64,000 nucleotides of DNA from Acinetobacter nectaris CIP 110549 (GTDB lineage: Bacteria; Pseudomonadota; Gammaproteobacteria; Pseudomonadales; Moraxellaceae). The stretch lies in the NCBI RefSeq assembly GCF_000488215.1, contig NZ_KI530712.1:376881-440880 (forward strand). The letters run 5' to 3'. The notes under the pieces are model-generated. The model was not told where the DNA came from. It saw only the letters and a program-made list of their open reading frames with translations, and did no database searches. This document shows positions 1-9,045 of the stretch, piece after piece. Position numbers and translations under genes: made by a program. The stretch's first letter is position 1, and every line of letters starts with the position of its first letter.

Positions 1-40
1 ACTATCTGACTATCTGACTATCTGACTATCTGACTATCTG
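1..40. repeat. Tandem octamer repeat (ACTATCTG)x5
   Basis: Five head-to-tail copies of ACTATCTG followed by a partial ACTA. The array touches the window edge and may continue to the left. It ends about 80 bases before the cycA start and lies in no reading frame visible here. Octamer arrays can change copy number by slippage, so an effect on promoter spacing or on an unseen upstream gene is possible; that is inference. Confidence 0.9.
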
Positions 41-122
41 ACTAATGGCATATATATTGCTTATAGAAAATATTGCTTTCAGAAATTTAGCCTAATTCGT
101 AGGTATGTAAGGGGTAACATGT

Positions 123-1589
123 ATGAATAAAGATACAGATAGACCAATAGATGTAAAAGGTGATTTATTTGGCGGACACTTTGATAAGGATGAAGAAAAA
201 CTACAACGTTCTTTAACAAACCGTCATATTCAATTACTCGCGATTGGTGGAGCTATTGGTACAGGTTTATTCATGGGTACAGGTAAGACATTAAGTTTAT
301 CAGGAACTTCTATTGTCTTAACCTATATGATTATTGGGTTTTTCTTTTATTTTATTATGCGTGCAATGGGAGAGTTGTTGCTCTCCAATACCAATTATAA
401 GTCTTTTGCAGATTTTGCAACGGCTTATCTAGGTCCATGGGCAGGGTTCTTCATGGGCTGGTCTTATTGGATGTTATGGATTATTACTGCCATTGCCGAC
501 ATTATTGTGATTGGAGGCTATTTCCAGTTTTGGTTCCCTCATTTATCTGCATGGATACCCGCCTTTATTACAGTAAGTACACTAACAATATTGAATTTGC
601 TTACAGTGAAAATGTTTGGTGAAACTGAATTTTGGTTTGCACTCATTAAAATTGTTGCCATTATTACGTTCTTGTTAGTAGGAATTTATTTAATTTCAAC
701 AGGGTTTACTTCACCAAATGGTGTAAAAGCTTCCTTGTCACATGTCTTAGAGGCAGGGTCTATTTTTCCTCATGGGTTTTCAGGGTTTTTAGCAGGTTTT
801 CAGATAGCTATATTTGCTTTCATTGGTGTTGAACTTGTAGGTACAACTGCTGCTGAAACAAAAGATCCAAGCAAAACATTACCTAAAGCAATTAATTCAA
901 TTCCTATAAGAATATTATTATTCTACGTTGGAGCACTAATCTGTATTATTTCAGTGACATCTTGGGCACAAGTTAGTCCAAATCAAAGTCCATTTGTGCA
1001 TATGTTTACACTTATTGGACTACCAATTGCAGCGACTTTAGTCAACTTTGTTGTAACAACATCTGCAATGTCATCTGCAAATAGTGGTATTTTCGCGACA
1101 AGTCGTATGATGTATGGACTAGCTGTTGAGCGTGATGCACCAAAATATTTCAAAAAGTTATCTAAGGGCAAAGTTCCTGTAAATAGCCTATTATTTTCAA
1201 TGGGTTGTATCATTATTGGTACAAGTATGTTGTTTATTATTCCAAATGTAATGACAGCTTTCACGATCTTCTCATCATTAACAACAGTTCTTATTATGTT
1301 TGTATATGGAATGATGTTGGTTTCATACCTTGCATATCGTAAAAAAGTACCACAGCTTCATAAAAAGTCTGTATATAAAATGCCAGCAGGTATCTTTATG
1401 TCGTGGCTATGTTTGGCATTTCTTGTATTTGTCACTGTTGTGCTTAGTTTAGACCATGATACTAGAATTGCTTTGTATTGTTCACCTCTTTGGTTTGGCG
1501 GTCTTTACATCGCTTATAAGTATCGTAGCAAAAAAGATGTAGAACGTTCTTGGATTTTGCAACATGGTAAACGAGTTGAACGTGATTAA
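123..1589 (+). CDS. cycA: CycA-type D-serine/D-alanine/glycine:H+ symporter (APC family permease)
   Basis: An inner-membrane amino acid permease of 488 residues with about 12 hydrophobic segments. The N-terminal block with LTNRHIQLLAIGGAIGTGLF (about residues 31-50) and the motifs MRAMGELLLSN and GTTAAETKDP closely follow E. coli CycA, which takes up D-serine, D-alanine and glycine; other AAT-family permeases share parts of these blocks, so the exact substrate is inferred. The start at 123 has AAGGGG nine bases upstream; an ATG at 119 runs into a stop after three codons. The gene is monocistronic, ending in a strong hairpin, with an octamer repeat array upstream. Confidence 0.88.
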   Translation: MNKDTDRPIDVKGDLFGGHFDKDEEKLQRSLTNRHIQLLAIGGAIGTGLFMGTGKTLSLSGTSIVLTYMIIGFFFYFIMRAMGELLLSNTNYKSFADFATAYLGPWAGFFMGWSYWMLWIITAIADIIVIGGYFQFWFPHLSAWIPAFITVSTLTILNLLTVKMFGETEFWFALIKIVAIITFLLVGIYLISTGFTSPNGVKASLSHVLEAGSIFPHGFSGFLAGFQIAIFAFIGVELVGTTAAETKDPSKTLPKAINSIPIRILLFYVGALICIISVTSWAQVSPNQSPFVHMFTLIGLPIAATLVNFVVTTSAMSSANSGIFATSRMMYGLAVERDAPKYFKKLSKGKVPVNSLLFSMGCIIIGTSMLFIIPNVMTAFTIFSSLTTVLIMFVYGMMLVSYLAYRKKVPQLHKKSVYKMPAGIFMSWLCLAFLVFVTVVLSLDHDTRIALYCSPLWFGGLYIAYKYRSKKDVERSWILQHGKRVERD

Positions 1590-1610
1590 TTAATAGTCTA
1601 TAGAAATAGA

Positions 1611-1647
1611 AAACTAAAAATGCTCTAATTGAGAGCATTTTTAGTTT
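1611..1647 (+). terminator. Intrinsic terminator after cycA
   Basis: A perfect 16-bp inverted repeat (1611-1626 and 1632-1647) with a five-base loop. The A-rich left and T-rich right ends allow termination on either strand. Confidence 0.9.
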
Positions 1648-1709
1648 GTACGGTTGATATTTTTATCACATTATGTTTTATTAATTAAAGTTATTATTGG
1701 TTGTACTGT

Positions 1710-2081
1710 GTGAAAAAGAAGTCAGTATTTTTATTGGTTTTATCGGGCTTACTGCTATTCCAAAGTATGTGGAATATTGCAGCGGCTTTTTGCACACATG
1801 AAAAAGGTACAGTCTCTACATATGCCACTCAAATGCATTTTGGTCATCATAGTTCGGGTCATCAGTTAACTGTAAGTCAAGAGAACAAGTTTTTTTCGAG
1901 TCAAGATGACCATAGTGACCATCTTCCTTCATTTTCTCCACTTATTCTTGTAGAAGCCCAAGGTGTACCTCAGCCTGTTAGTAAGATTGCACAGTCTAGA
2001 GATGATACAGATTGGCGAAACTTGTACTCCTCTCCATATTTGAGTTTTAATTCACCCCCTCCAAATTTAGCCCCGCTATAG
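1710..2081 (+). CDS. czcI: CzcI-like periplasmic protein of the metal efflux operon
   Basis: A small exported protein with a Lys-rich start, a hydrophobic signal segment (about residues 4-26) and a His-rich middle (HFGHHSSGHQ, then DDHSDH) suited to metal binding. CzcI proteins sit before czcCBA and are thought to modulate the response; the mechanism is poorly known. I place the start at the GTG at 1710, directly before the KKK signal peptide start; a TTG at 1701 is the alternative and neither has a clear ribosome site. The stop codon lies inside a structured spacer leading into czcC. The call rests on position, length, signal peptide and His content. Confidence 0.7.
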   Translation: MKKKSVFLLVLSGLLLFQSMWNIAAAFCTHEKGTVSTYATQMHFGHHSSGHQLTVSQENKFFSSQDDHSDHLPSFSPLILVEAQGVPQPVSKIAQSRDDTDWRNLYSSPYLSFNSPPPNLAPL

Positions 2082-2132
2082 GTGGGGTAGCCGAAAAATA
2101 GCCCACCGTTTAAATTTAATTTAATTCGGGGC
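2070..2132 (+). promoter_or_regulatory. Structured RNA candidate between czcI and czcC
   Basis: An outer stem GCCCCG (2070-2075) pairs with CGGGGC (2127-2132), and an inner stem GGTGGG (2081-2086) pairs with CCCACC (2102-2107). The outer right arm is followed by TTTTT and then the czcC ATG at 2139, and its GGGG is the only candidate ribosome-binding sequence. This could be an attenuator or a translational switch between czcI and czcCBA. The pairing is seen; the function is inferred. Confidence 0.5.
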
Positions 2133-2138
2133 TTTTTC

Positions 2139-3485
2139 ATGTCTTTTTTATATAAGGTAAGTGTTCATTATCAAAAAATGAATACTATACGTAAGTTTTA
2201 CATACATAGTGCTGCATTGCTCTGTGCGTTATGTTCTATCTCATCAAATGTGGTATATGCTGAAGAAACTCCATTAGTTTTTAGTCAGACATTACAAAAG
2301 ATTGAAGCTTATCAGCAACCTGAAAAGTGGAGTAATCAGGAAAAAATCGCTAACTTAGAGGTTGCAAAGAGTAAGGTCTGGGACAATCCAACACTTTCTA
2401 TACAGCAAACAGGGTTTAATCGCCGCCAGGAAAAATCATCTGAAATTTCAGTTGCGCAGCAGATTGATATTTTTGGTACAAAGCGAAAAGCAGCGTACGT
2501 TTCTCAAATTCAAAAGCAAAATGTAATTCTAAATAAAGAGATGTATCAAATACAGCAATTCTTAGCTGTGAAGTATTTTTGGATGCAGATTTTATTTTTG
2601 GAAAAAGAAGTAGCTATATTAAAACAACAGTTCGAAGTAAGTGAGCTAAGCCTTAATACAGCTCAGTTGCGTTTACAAGCAGGAAGTATTGCAAAGATAG
2701 ATTTTGAAAGAGTAGAAGTCTCAACGCTTGATTTAGAATCGCAGTATAAACAACAAACAGCTGCATTAGAAATTCTGAAAAATAAGTTCTCAAAATTATG
2801 GGGTAGTACAGCCTCTAATTTTCATTTAAATGAAATGTCGGAACAGGCATGGCAACAGCAAGCTGAAAGTATGCCACTGAGAATAAATATCTATGAAAGT
2901 GCAGTGCAATTACAAAAACAGAGTTTTGAAGCTCAACTTGATTATTTAAAGGCACAAGCAAAGCCAAAACCTTCAGTCACTTTAGGTGTAGTAAGAACGC
3001 AAAGTGAATTTGGAGGAAAGTCTGATCAGCAAGTACGTGTTGGTTTAGATATTCCATTAAATATTTTTAATCGTGAGCAATATAGCCAAAAGATTGAAGA
3101 AACAAAATTAAAGTTAGTAGAGCAAGAGCGTCTTCGATATCAAAGGCAGCAACTTATTGATATAAAAAACTTATCTGCTGAAATTAAGTTACTTAAGGAG
3201 AAGCTAAATACCTTAACTCATTCTCAAATTCCTTTATCAAAAAGTATTCAACAAAAAATGCTTCTTGGCTTTAAAGCAGGTAAGTATGCCGTAACAGATA
3301 TACAGCTATCGACTTTAGAACTACAGCAAAGGCAGCTACAGGAAATTGAACTCAATAGAAATATTTTTCAAAAAACAATGCAGCTAGATTGCCTACGGTT
3401 TGGTATTGAGCCAGAAAGTATTTTGTATACAGATGCAATTAATAATTTAAATAAATCTTTGAGATTGGGGATGGAAAATGAATAA
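2139..3485 (+). CDS. czcC: CzcC-like outer membrane efflux channel (TolC family)
   Basis: The outer-membrane component of a tripartite RND metal pump, 448 residues with a Sec signal peptide and two long helical, Gln/Glu-rich OEP repeats typical of TolC-family trimeric channels. The start at 2139 extends the N-region by 13 residues compared with a second ATG at 2178; the first has GGGG seven to eight bases upstream, the second has no ribosome site but would give a more typical signal peptide. The gene overlaps czcB by eight bases, so translation is probably coupled. It provides the exit duct for cations pumped by CzcA. Confidence 0.88.
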   Translation: MSFLYKVSVHYQKMNTIRKFYIHSAALLCALCSISSNVVYAEETPLVFSQTLQKIEAYQQPEKWSNQEKIANLEVAKSKVWDNPTLSIQQTGFNRRQEKSSEISVAQQIDIFGTKRKAAYVSQIQKQNVILNKEMYQIQQFLAVKYFWMQILFLEKEVAILKQQFEVSELSLNTAQLRLQAGSIAKIDFERVEVSTLDLESQYKQQTAALEILKNKFSKLWGSTASNFHLNEMSEQAWQQQAESMPLRINIYESAVQLQKQSFEAQLDYLKAQAKPKPSVTLGVVRTQSEFGGKSDQQVRVGLDIPLNIFNREQYSQKIEETKLKLVEQERLRYQRQQLIDIKNLSAEIKLLKEKLNTLTHSQIPLSKSIQQKMLLGFKAGKYAVTDIQLSTLELQQRQLQEIELNRNIFQKTMQLDCLRFGIEPESILYTDAINNLNKSLRLGMENE

Positions 3486-4677
3486 GAGTAAGTTATGGAT
3501 CGGAATTATTGGTGTATTTACAGCATGCATCATCGGTTTTATTTTTAAAGTACAAGAGTCTAAACATTCAGATAGCCATGATCATGAAGGTGAGTCAAAG
3601 ACTGAAAAACACAATGATGAGGCACAATCAGATCATAAAGAAAAAGAATGGAGTATGGTAATAACACCTGAAGAAGCTGTGCAACAAGGTATGAATATTG
3701 CAAAGGTTGAACAAGGTGAAGTGAGCAACTCATCACTTTATCCTGCAAAGATTGTGCAGAATCCAAATCAACAGGCACATATTTCATCAGGGTTTTCTGG
3801 TCGTATAGAAAAGGTTAATGTTTCTTTAGGGCAAACGGTAAAGAAAGGAGATATTTTGGCATGGGTATCTTCACCAGAACTGATTGATCAGCAGGCAAAT
3901 TTGAGTTTAGCAGAAGAAAACTTAAAGCTATCTCAGCAAGATTATCAGCGAGAAAATCTACTTTTTCAACAAGGTATTTCAGCGCAACAAGATTATTTAA
4001 AGGCTTTTAATGCTTATAAACGTAGTCAAATTGAAGTTCAAACATTACGCCGTAAATTGGTTACATTAGGTGTAAATACTGCTAATGGAATGTATGCTGT
4101 TAAATCTCCAATTGATGGGGTTGTTTCTAAAAAAGACCTTGTAGTAGGTGAGTATATTCAAGTTACAGATCAGGTTATGGTCATTGATGATAATCGTCAT
4201 TTGTGGTTAGAGTTTGTTATCCCAAGTCATTTTTCTCAAAATTTATCTCAGCTTTCAGATGTAACATTTGAATCGATACAGACACAAAATGTATATCGAG
4301 CAAAAATCAGAACAGTTTTACCTGAAGCAAATGAGCAAACAGGTCAAATTAAGGTTCAAGCAGATATAACAAGTCAAGACCCGATGTTAAAACCAAATAT
4401 GATGGTAAATATTCGCTTGGCAACAAAATCATCAAAAGTAAATCGTATTTTAAAAACTGCGATACAGAAGGTTGAGGGTAAAAACGTTGTATTTACTGTG
4501 ACCGAGCAACAAGGGAAACTCCTTATTCAGCCTACAGAAGTCGTACTAGGTTTAGACTCTGAAAAAAACTGGGTTGAGGTTGTCGAAGGTTTGGATATAG
4601 ATCAACGCTATGTTACAGAAGGAAGCTTTACTCTGAAATCTGATATGGAGAAAGGAGAAGCTGATCATGGGCACTAA
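3478..4677 (+). CDS. czcB: CzcB-like periplasmic adaptor (membrane fusion protein)
   Basis: The periplasmic adaptor linking CzcA to CzcC, 399 residues. An N-terminal membrane anchor (about residues 5-25) is followed by a His/Asp/Glu-rich linker with several His pairs (about 29-55) that could bind divalent metal. A biotinyl/lipoyl-like half domain (around GRIEKVNVSLGQTVKKGD), an alpha-helical hairpin and the returning lipoyl half and beta-barrel follow in HlyD/RND order. The C-terminus ends in His-rich residues. It overlaps czcC by eight bases and czcA by eleven, marking a tightly coupled operon. Confidence 0.9.
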   Translation: MNKSKLWIGIIGVFTACIIGFIFKVQESKHSDSHDHEGESKTEKHNDEAQSDHKEKEWSMVITPEEAVQQGMNIAKVEQGEVSNSSLYPAKIVQNPNQQAHISSGFSGRIEKVNVSLGQTVKKGDILAWVSSPELIDQQANLSLAEENLKLSQQDYQRENLLFQQGISAQQDYLKAFNAYKRSQIEVQTLRRKLVTLGVNTANGMYAVKSPIDGVVSKKDLVVGEYIQVTDQVMVIDDNRHLWLEFVIPSHFSQNLSQLSDVTFESIQTQNVYRAKIRTVLPEANEQTGQIKVQADITSQDPMLKPNMMVNIRLATKSSKVNRILKTAIQKVEGKNVVFTVTEQQGKLLIQPTEVVLGLDSEKNWVEVVEGLDIDQRYVTEGSFTLKSDMEKGEADHGH

Positions 4678-7600
4678 GCACGATGATACTTTTCCAAAGT
4701 CTAAGGGTATTTTTGATTCAATTATTCAATTTTCAATTCAAAATGCACTATGGGTCATATTGTTTACACTTATTTGGATTGCTATTGGAGTTTTTAGTTA
4801 TCAGAGACTCTCAATTGATGCAGTTCCAGATATTACGAATGTTCAAGTTCAAATTAATAGTGAAGCAAAGGGATTCACAGCATTAGAAACTGAGCAGAGA
4901 ATTACATATCCAATTGAAAATGAAATGGCGGGTATTCCAGACTTACAGCAAACACGTTCGATCTCTCGTTACGGTTTATCTCAGATAACTGTAATTTTTA
5001 AAGATGGTACGGATATATATTGGGCAAGACAGCAAATTACAGAGCGTTTGCAAAAAGTTAGAGGAGAGATGCCATTATCTGTAGAGCCTAAGATTTCACC
5101 TGTTTCTACAGGACTAGGTGAAATATATCAATGGGTAATACGCGCTGATACTAATGCCAAAAAGCCCGATGGTTCTGTGTATAGCCCAATGGATTTAAGA
5201 GAAATACAAGATTGGATTGTAAAACCACAGATACAACGACTTTCTGGTGTTGCTGAAGTAAATAGTATTGGAGGATATGATAAAAATTATATTGTTTCGC
5301 CAAATTTGAGTCGACTACAGCAACTTGGTATTTCTTTAAACCAAATTACAGAAGTCTTAGAACAAAATAATGAGAATAAAGGTGCAGGATTTGTTGAAAA
5401 TAATGGTCAGCAATTGACTGTACGTGTGCCCGGTGTTTTAAAAACGGTTTCAGATATTGAAAATGTTGTGGTACAAAATAAAGGCAATACACCTATTCGT
5501 ATTTCAGATATAGCAACTGTTTCAATTGGTCATGATTTACGAACAGGCGGTGCTACTTATAACGGTAAAGAGGCTGTTTTAGGTATTGCAATGATGATGA
5601 TGGGAGAAAATAGTCGTACCGTTGCTCAAACTGTTCATAAAAAAGTACAAGAAATTCAAAAAACACTTCCAAAAGGTGTGGTGATAGAAACGGTATATGA
5701 CCGTACGAATTTGGTTGATAAAGCCATTAAAACCGTCGTCAAAAACCTGATTGAAGGTGCTGTTTTAGTCATTGTTATTCTATTTATATTCCTAGGGAAC
5801 TTTAGAGCAGCATTAATTACAGCATGCATTATTCCTCTATCAATGCTATTTACTCTAACAGGAATGGCAGAACAAAAAATTAGTGCCAATTTAATGAGTT
5901 TAGGTGCTTTAGATTTTGGAATTATTATTGATGGTGCTGTAGTTATTATTGAGAACTGTATACGGCGACTTGCTAATGCACAGCATGAAAAAGGACGTTT
6001 GTTAACACGTAAAGAAAGGTTTAGAGAAGTATTTTTAGCAGCACAGCAAGCAAGAAGACCACTTATTTTTGGTCAGCTGATTATTATGGTGGTATATATT
6101 CCAATCTTTGCACTTACAGGTGTAGAGGCGAAATTATTCCACCCAATGGCAATGACAGTTGTACTCGCACTTGTTGGTGCAATGATTTTATCTTTAACTT
6201 TTGTGCCCGCGGCAGTGGCTCTATGCGTAACAGGCAAAGTTTCTGAAAAAGAAAGCCGTTGGATGATAAAGCTAAAAGAGATTTATCTATTAGTACTAGA
6301 TATAACATATGCATATAAAGCGATACTTATTGCAGTAGTCATATCTATCTTATGTATTACAGGCACGATTGCTTTTAAAATGGGTACAGAGTTTACGCCT
6401 AAACTAAGTGAAGGAGACTTTGCAATACAATTTATGCGTGCGCCAAGTACAGGCATAGAACAATCTTTGCAAATGCAAGAAAAAGTTGAGCAGCAACTGA
6501 TTCAGAATTTCCCAGAGGTTAAAGCAATATTTGCACGCACAGGCACTGCTGAAGTTGCTACAGATGTTATGCCACCAAATATTTCAGATAGCATTGTTCT
6601 ATTGAAGCCTCAAGCTGAATGGTCAAATCCTAAAGAAACGATTTCTGATTTAAGACAACGTATGATGGCATATGTTGAACATATTCCTGGAAATGCAAAT
6701 GAATTTTCTCAGCCTATTGAACTTCGTTTTAATGAGTTGATCTCTGGTGTGCGAAGCGATATTGGTGTAAAAATTTTTGGTGATGATTTAAATGTTCTAG
6801 CAGATGAAGCCCAAAAAGTAGAAAAGCGGCTAAAGACTATTGATGGTGCAAGTGAGGTGAAAATAGAGCAAACGCAAGGGTTGCCTATGTTAAATGTAGA
6901 TATACAGCATGACAAGATTGCACAATATGGTCTTTCTACAAAGATGATACAAGACTGGGTTGCGATGGCAACTGGTGGGCAATCTGTCGGTAAAATTCTG
7001 CAAGGAGATCGCCGTTTTGATTTTGTTGTAAGGCTATCTCCAACATTGAATAGTTTGGAGCAGCTACAGCAATTACCGATTTCATTGCCAGGTGGTGGCT
7101 CTATTGTTTTAAAAGATGTTGCAAAAGTTGAAGAAGTGAGTGGTATTAGCCAAATTAGTCGAGAAGAAGGGAAACGCCGTATTGTTATTACTGCAAATGT
7201 ACGTAATCGTGATTTGGGCTCTTTTGTACAAGAAGTACAGCAAGTCATGCAACAACAGAAGCTAGCTGCTGGCTATTGGATGAGCTATGGTGGTCAGTTT
7301 GAAAACCTACAGTCGGCAGCGCAACGAATGCAAATTGTTGTGCCCATTGCGCTTACTTTAATTTTTGTTCTATTGGTTGCTGTTTTTGGTCGTTTGCAAG
7401 AAAGTTTATTGGTCTTTATGGGAGTTCCTTTTGCACTTTCTGGTGGTGTTGTTGCATTGTGGTTAAGGGATATTCCATTTTCTATGTCTGCGGGTATTGG
7501 ATTTATTGCATTATCAGGTGTTGCTGTACTCAATGGCTTAGTCATGCTGACCTTTATTAAGGAACTAGCTCAGAGTCATTCATTGGTACAAGCCATTTGG

Positions 7601-7810
7601 CAGGGTGCTATTTTAAGATTACGCCCAGTATTAATGACAGCCTGTGTTGCTTCTTTAGGGTTTGTACCAATGGCATTGGCAACGGGTACGGGTGCTGAGG
7701 TTCAGCAACCATTAGCAACGGTTGTTATTGGTGGAATTGTGTCATCAACATTGTTGACGCTTATAGTCGTACCTATTGTTTATAGATGGTGGAATGAACG
7801 TAAAAGTTAG
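4667..7810 (+). CDS. czcA: CzcA-like heavy-metal efflux RND pump
   Basis: The proton-driven inner-membrane pump of 1047 residues with RND topology: one N-terminal helix, a large periplasmic loop, six helices, a second loop and six helices. The fourth-helix signature DFGIIIDGAVVIIEN begins at Asp416; the DFG...DGA form is typical of the Zn/Co/Cd pumps, whereas Cu/Ag pumps of the CusA type differ here. Zn, Co or Cd is therefore the expected substrate (family knowledge). AAAGGAG lies nine bases before the ATG. It is the last gene of czcICBA and is followed by a hairpin. No CzcRS-type two-component regulator is adjacent in the window. Confidence 0.92.
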   Translation: MGTKHDDTFPKSKGIFDSIIQFSIQNALWVILFTLIWIAIGVFSYQRLSIDAVPDITNVQVQINSEAKGFTALETEQRITYPIENEMAGIPDLQQTRSISRYGLSQITVIFKDGTDIYWARQQITERLQKVRGEMPLSVEPKISPVSTGLGEIYQWVIRADTNAKKPDGSVYSPMDLREIQDWIVKPQIQRLSGVAEVNSIGGYDKNYIVSPNLSRLQQLGISLNQITEVLEQNNENKGAGFVENNGQQLTVRVPGVLKTVSDIENVVVQNKGNTPIRISDIATVSIGHDLRTGGATYNGKEAVLGIAMMMMGENSRTVAQTVHKKVQEIQKTLPKGVVIETVYDRTNLVDKAIKTVVKNLIEGAVLVIVILFIFLGNFRAALITACIIPLSMLFTLTGMAEQKISANLMSLGALDFGIIIDGAVVIIENCIRRLANAQHEKGRLLTRKERFREVFLAAQQARRPLIFGQLIIMVVYIPIFALTGVEAKLFHPMAMTVVLALVGAMILSLTFVPAAVALCVTGKVSEKESRWMIKLKEIYLLVLDITYAYKAILIAVVISILCITGTIAFKMGTEFTPKLSEGDFAIQFMRAPSTGIEQSLQMQEKVEQQLIQNFPEVKAIFARTGTAEVATDVMPPNISDSIVLLKPQAEWSNPKETISDLRQRMMAYVEHIPGNANEFSQPIELRFNELISGVRSDIGVKIFGDDLNVLADEAQKVEKRLKTIDGASEVKIEQTQGLPMLNVDIQHDKIAQYGLSTKMIQDWVAMATGGQSVGKILQGDRRFDFVVRLSPTLNSLEQLQQLPISLPGGGSIVLKDVAKVEEVSGISQISREEGKRRIVITANVRNRDLGSFVQEVQQVMQQQKLAAGYWMSYGGQFENLQSAAQRMQIVVPIALTLIFVLLVAVFGRLQESLLVFMGVPFALSGGVVALWLRDIPFSMSAGIGFIALSGVAVLNGLVMLTFIKELAQSHSLVQAIWQGAILRLRPVLMTACVASLGFVPMALATGTGAEVQQPLATVVIGGIVSSTLLTLIVVPIVYRWWNERKS

Positions 7811-7823
7811 TTGTTCGCTGTAA

Positions 7824-7861
7824 TTATATGTCCTACACACTATTACGTGTAGGACATATAA
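7824..7861. terminator. Hairpin between convergent czcA and GNAT gene
   Basis: An inverted repeat with a 13-bp core, ATATGTCCTACAC (7826-7838) against 7847-7859, extendable by two A-T pairs. It lacks a strong U tract on either strand but sits between two convergent stops, so it probably ends both transcripts. Confidence 0.65.
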
Positions 7862-7865
7862 AAAA

Positions 7866-8579
7866 TTATAATATTTTCTGATCGCGTATTTGTTGAATAG
7901 ATAAAATCTGTTGACCATCTTGGTCAAAGTTATTTGGATCTAGCCAAGATTGAAGTACAGATTTATTGAGTGACCACTCACTATCTATTAAAGAAAACCA
8001 AGATGTGTCTCTACTTCTATTTTTATATACAACTAGTTTCCTAAAAGTGCCTTCATAAGTAAAGCCTAGACGTAATGCTGCTTTTTTTGATGGATCATTG
8101 AAAGAATCACATTTCCATTCATATCTTCTATATTTAAGTTCGTCAAATATATATTGCATAAGTAGATATTGTGCTTCTGTAGCAATTCTCGTTTTTTTGA
8201 GTTGTGGTGAGTAAAGTACAAATCCCATTTCTACAACACCGTTTTCTGTATCTATACGCATAAGTGCAATAGAGCCAACCGCTTGTTGAGTTATTTTATT
8301 GATCACTGCGTAATGTATAGGGTCATTGCTTATTTCAAATTGATTGGCGCAGGAAAGGTATTCTTCAAAGTTTCTAAAAGGTCCTATAGGGAGCCATGTC
8401 CAGTCTCTATCATCTAAAGCCTCAGAATAGGCGCTATATAAATCTTTTGCATGAAGATTCACTTTATAAGGCACTAAAGTACAATATTTACCATCTAATA
8501 TTTTCTTTTGGGGGAGATCTCTTTTATCCCAATTGAGGATTGGCTCGCCAATAGGCTGATCATACTGATTTTTATGCAT
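7866..8579 (-). CDS. GNAT-family N-acetyltransferase (RimJ/RimL-like)
   Basis: A cytoplasmic acetyltransferase of 237 residues. The central region resembles the Acetyltransf_3 fold: VGSIALMRID strand, then EMGFVLYSPQLKKTRIATEA containing the acetyl-CoA pyrophosphate loop, then the NDPSKKAALRLGFTYEGTFRK block typical of RimL-type enzymes. Close relatives act on small molecules or protein N-termini; the substrate cannot be read here. It stands alone, convergent to czcA, followed upstream by a gap of 466 bases. Confidence 0.8.
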   Translation of the reverse strand: MHKNQYDQPIGEPILNWDKRDLPQKKILDGKYCTLVPYKVNLHAKDLYSAYSEALDDRDWTWLPIGPFRNFEEYLSCANQFEISNDPIHYAVINKITQQAVGSIALMRIDTENGVVEMGFVLYSPQLKKTRIATEAQYLLMQYIFDELKYRRYEWKCDSFNDPSKKAALRLGFTYEGTFRKLVVYKNRSRDTSWFSLIDSEWSLNKSVLQSWLDPNNFDQDGQQILSIQQIRDQKIL

Positions 8580-8778
8580 AGGAAGTCTCTACTTTAAATG
8601 ATTTTTTATAATCTTATTGTATTTATATAAATGCAAATAGGTGATAGAAATTTTTCTTTAGTTTCTAAGAAAAATAATAAAAAAATAGGCTATAAATAAG
8701 ACAATTGGGAAAAAATTATAACTAATGTTTTTTTTGTGGAATTTTTTTTAGAAATACGTCAAAATTTATTTTATTTAG

Positions 8779-8989
8779 GAAAATAATTCGGTTTGGTTAG
8801 CGCTATATTATAAATCAGGGTGTGATGGGGATCGAGAAGAGCGTCAGTTAGATTGGGAGATTGCTGACTTAACTCAAAAGGTTCATTCTCGGCTTTAAAC
8901 ACAGTAAACCAAAAGTTGATCTGCGTCAGCAATATGTTACCCACATAACGCTGTTTAAAGTAAACAAATTGTTTTCCCTTGACCCTTAA
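8779..8989 (+). pseudogene. Possible decayed coding fragment in the GNAT-Lrp gap
   Basis: The 466-base gap 8580-9045 holds very AT-rich DNA around one block of more balanced composition. In that block an open stretch without a start codon (8779-8898) reads into a charged, protein-like sequence including REERQLDWEIADLTQKVHSR and stops; a second open stretch in another frame (8885-8989) reads GFKHSKPKVDLRQQYVTHI and stops. The two could be parts of one gene broken by a frameshift. I do not recognise the protein. The rest of the gap shows only an ATTTTCC...GGAAAAT inverted repeat before the Lrp gene. Confidence 0.25.
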
Positions 8990-9045
8990 AATTTTATGCC
9001 TGCCTCGATATATTTTCCGTAAAAATCTTAACTATAAGGGAAAAT

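Noticed and set aside
1..44. Octamer array as a CRISPR remnant
   Set aside because: The units are contiguous 8-mers without spacers, and no cas gene is present.
2070..2132. NiCo-type metal riboswitch before czcC
   Set aside because: The nested stems do not show the multi-branched conserved loops of that class; only a generic structured spacer can be supported.
6709..7248. Open frame of 179 codons antisense to czcA
   Set aside because: It lies wholly inside czcA on the opposite strand, has low-complexity Ser/Thr/Cys-rich sequence and no ribosome site or family match.
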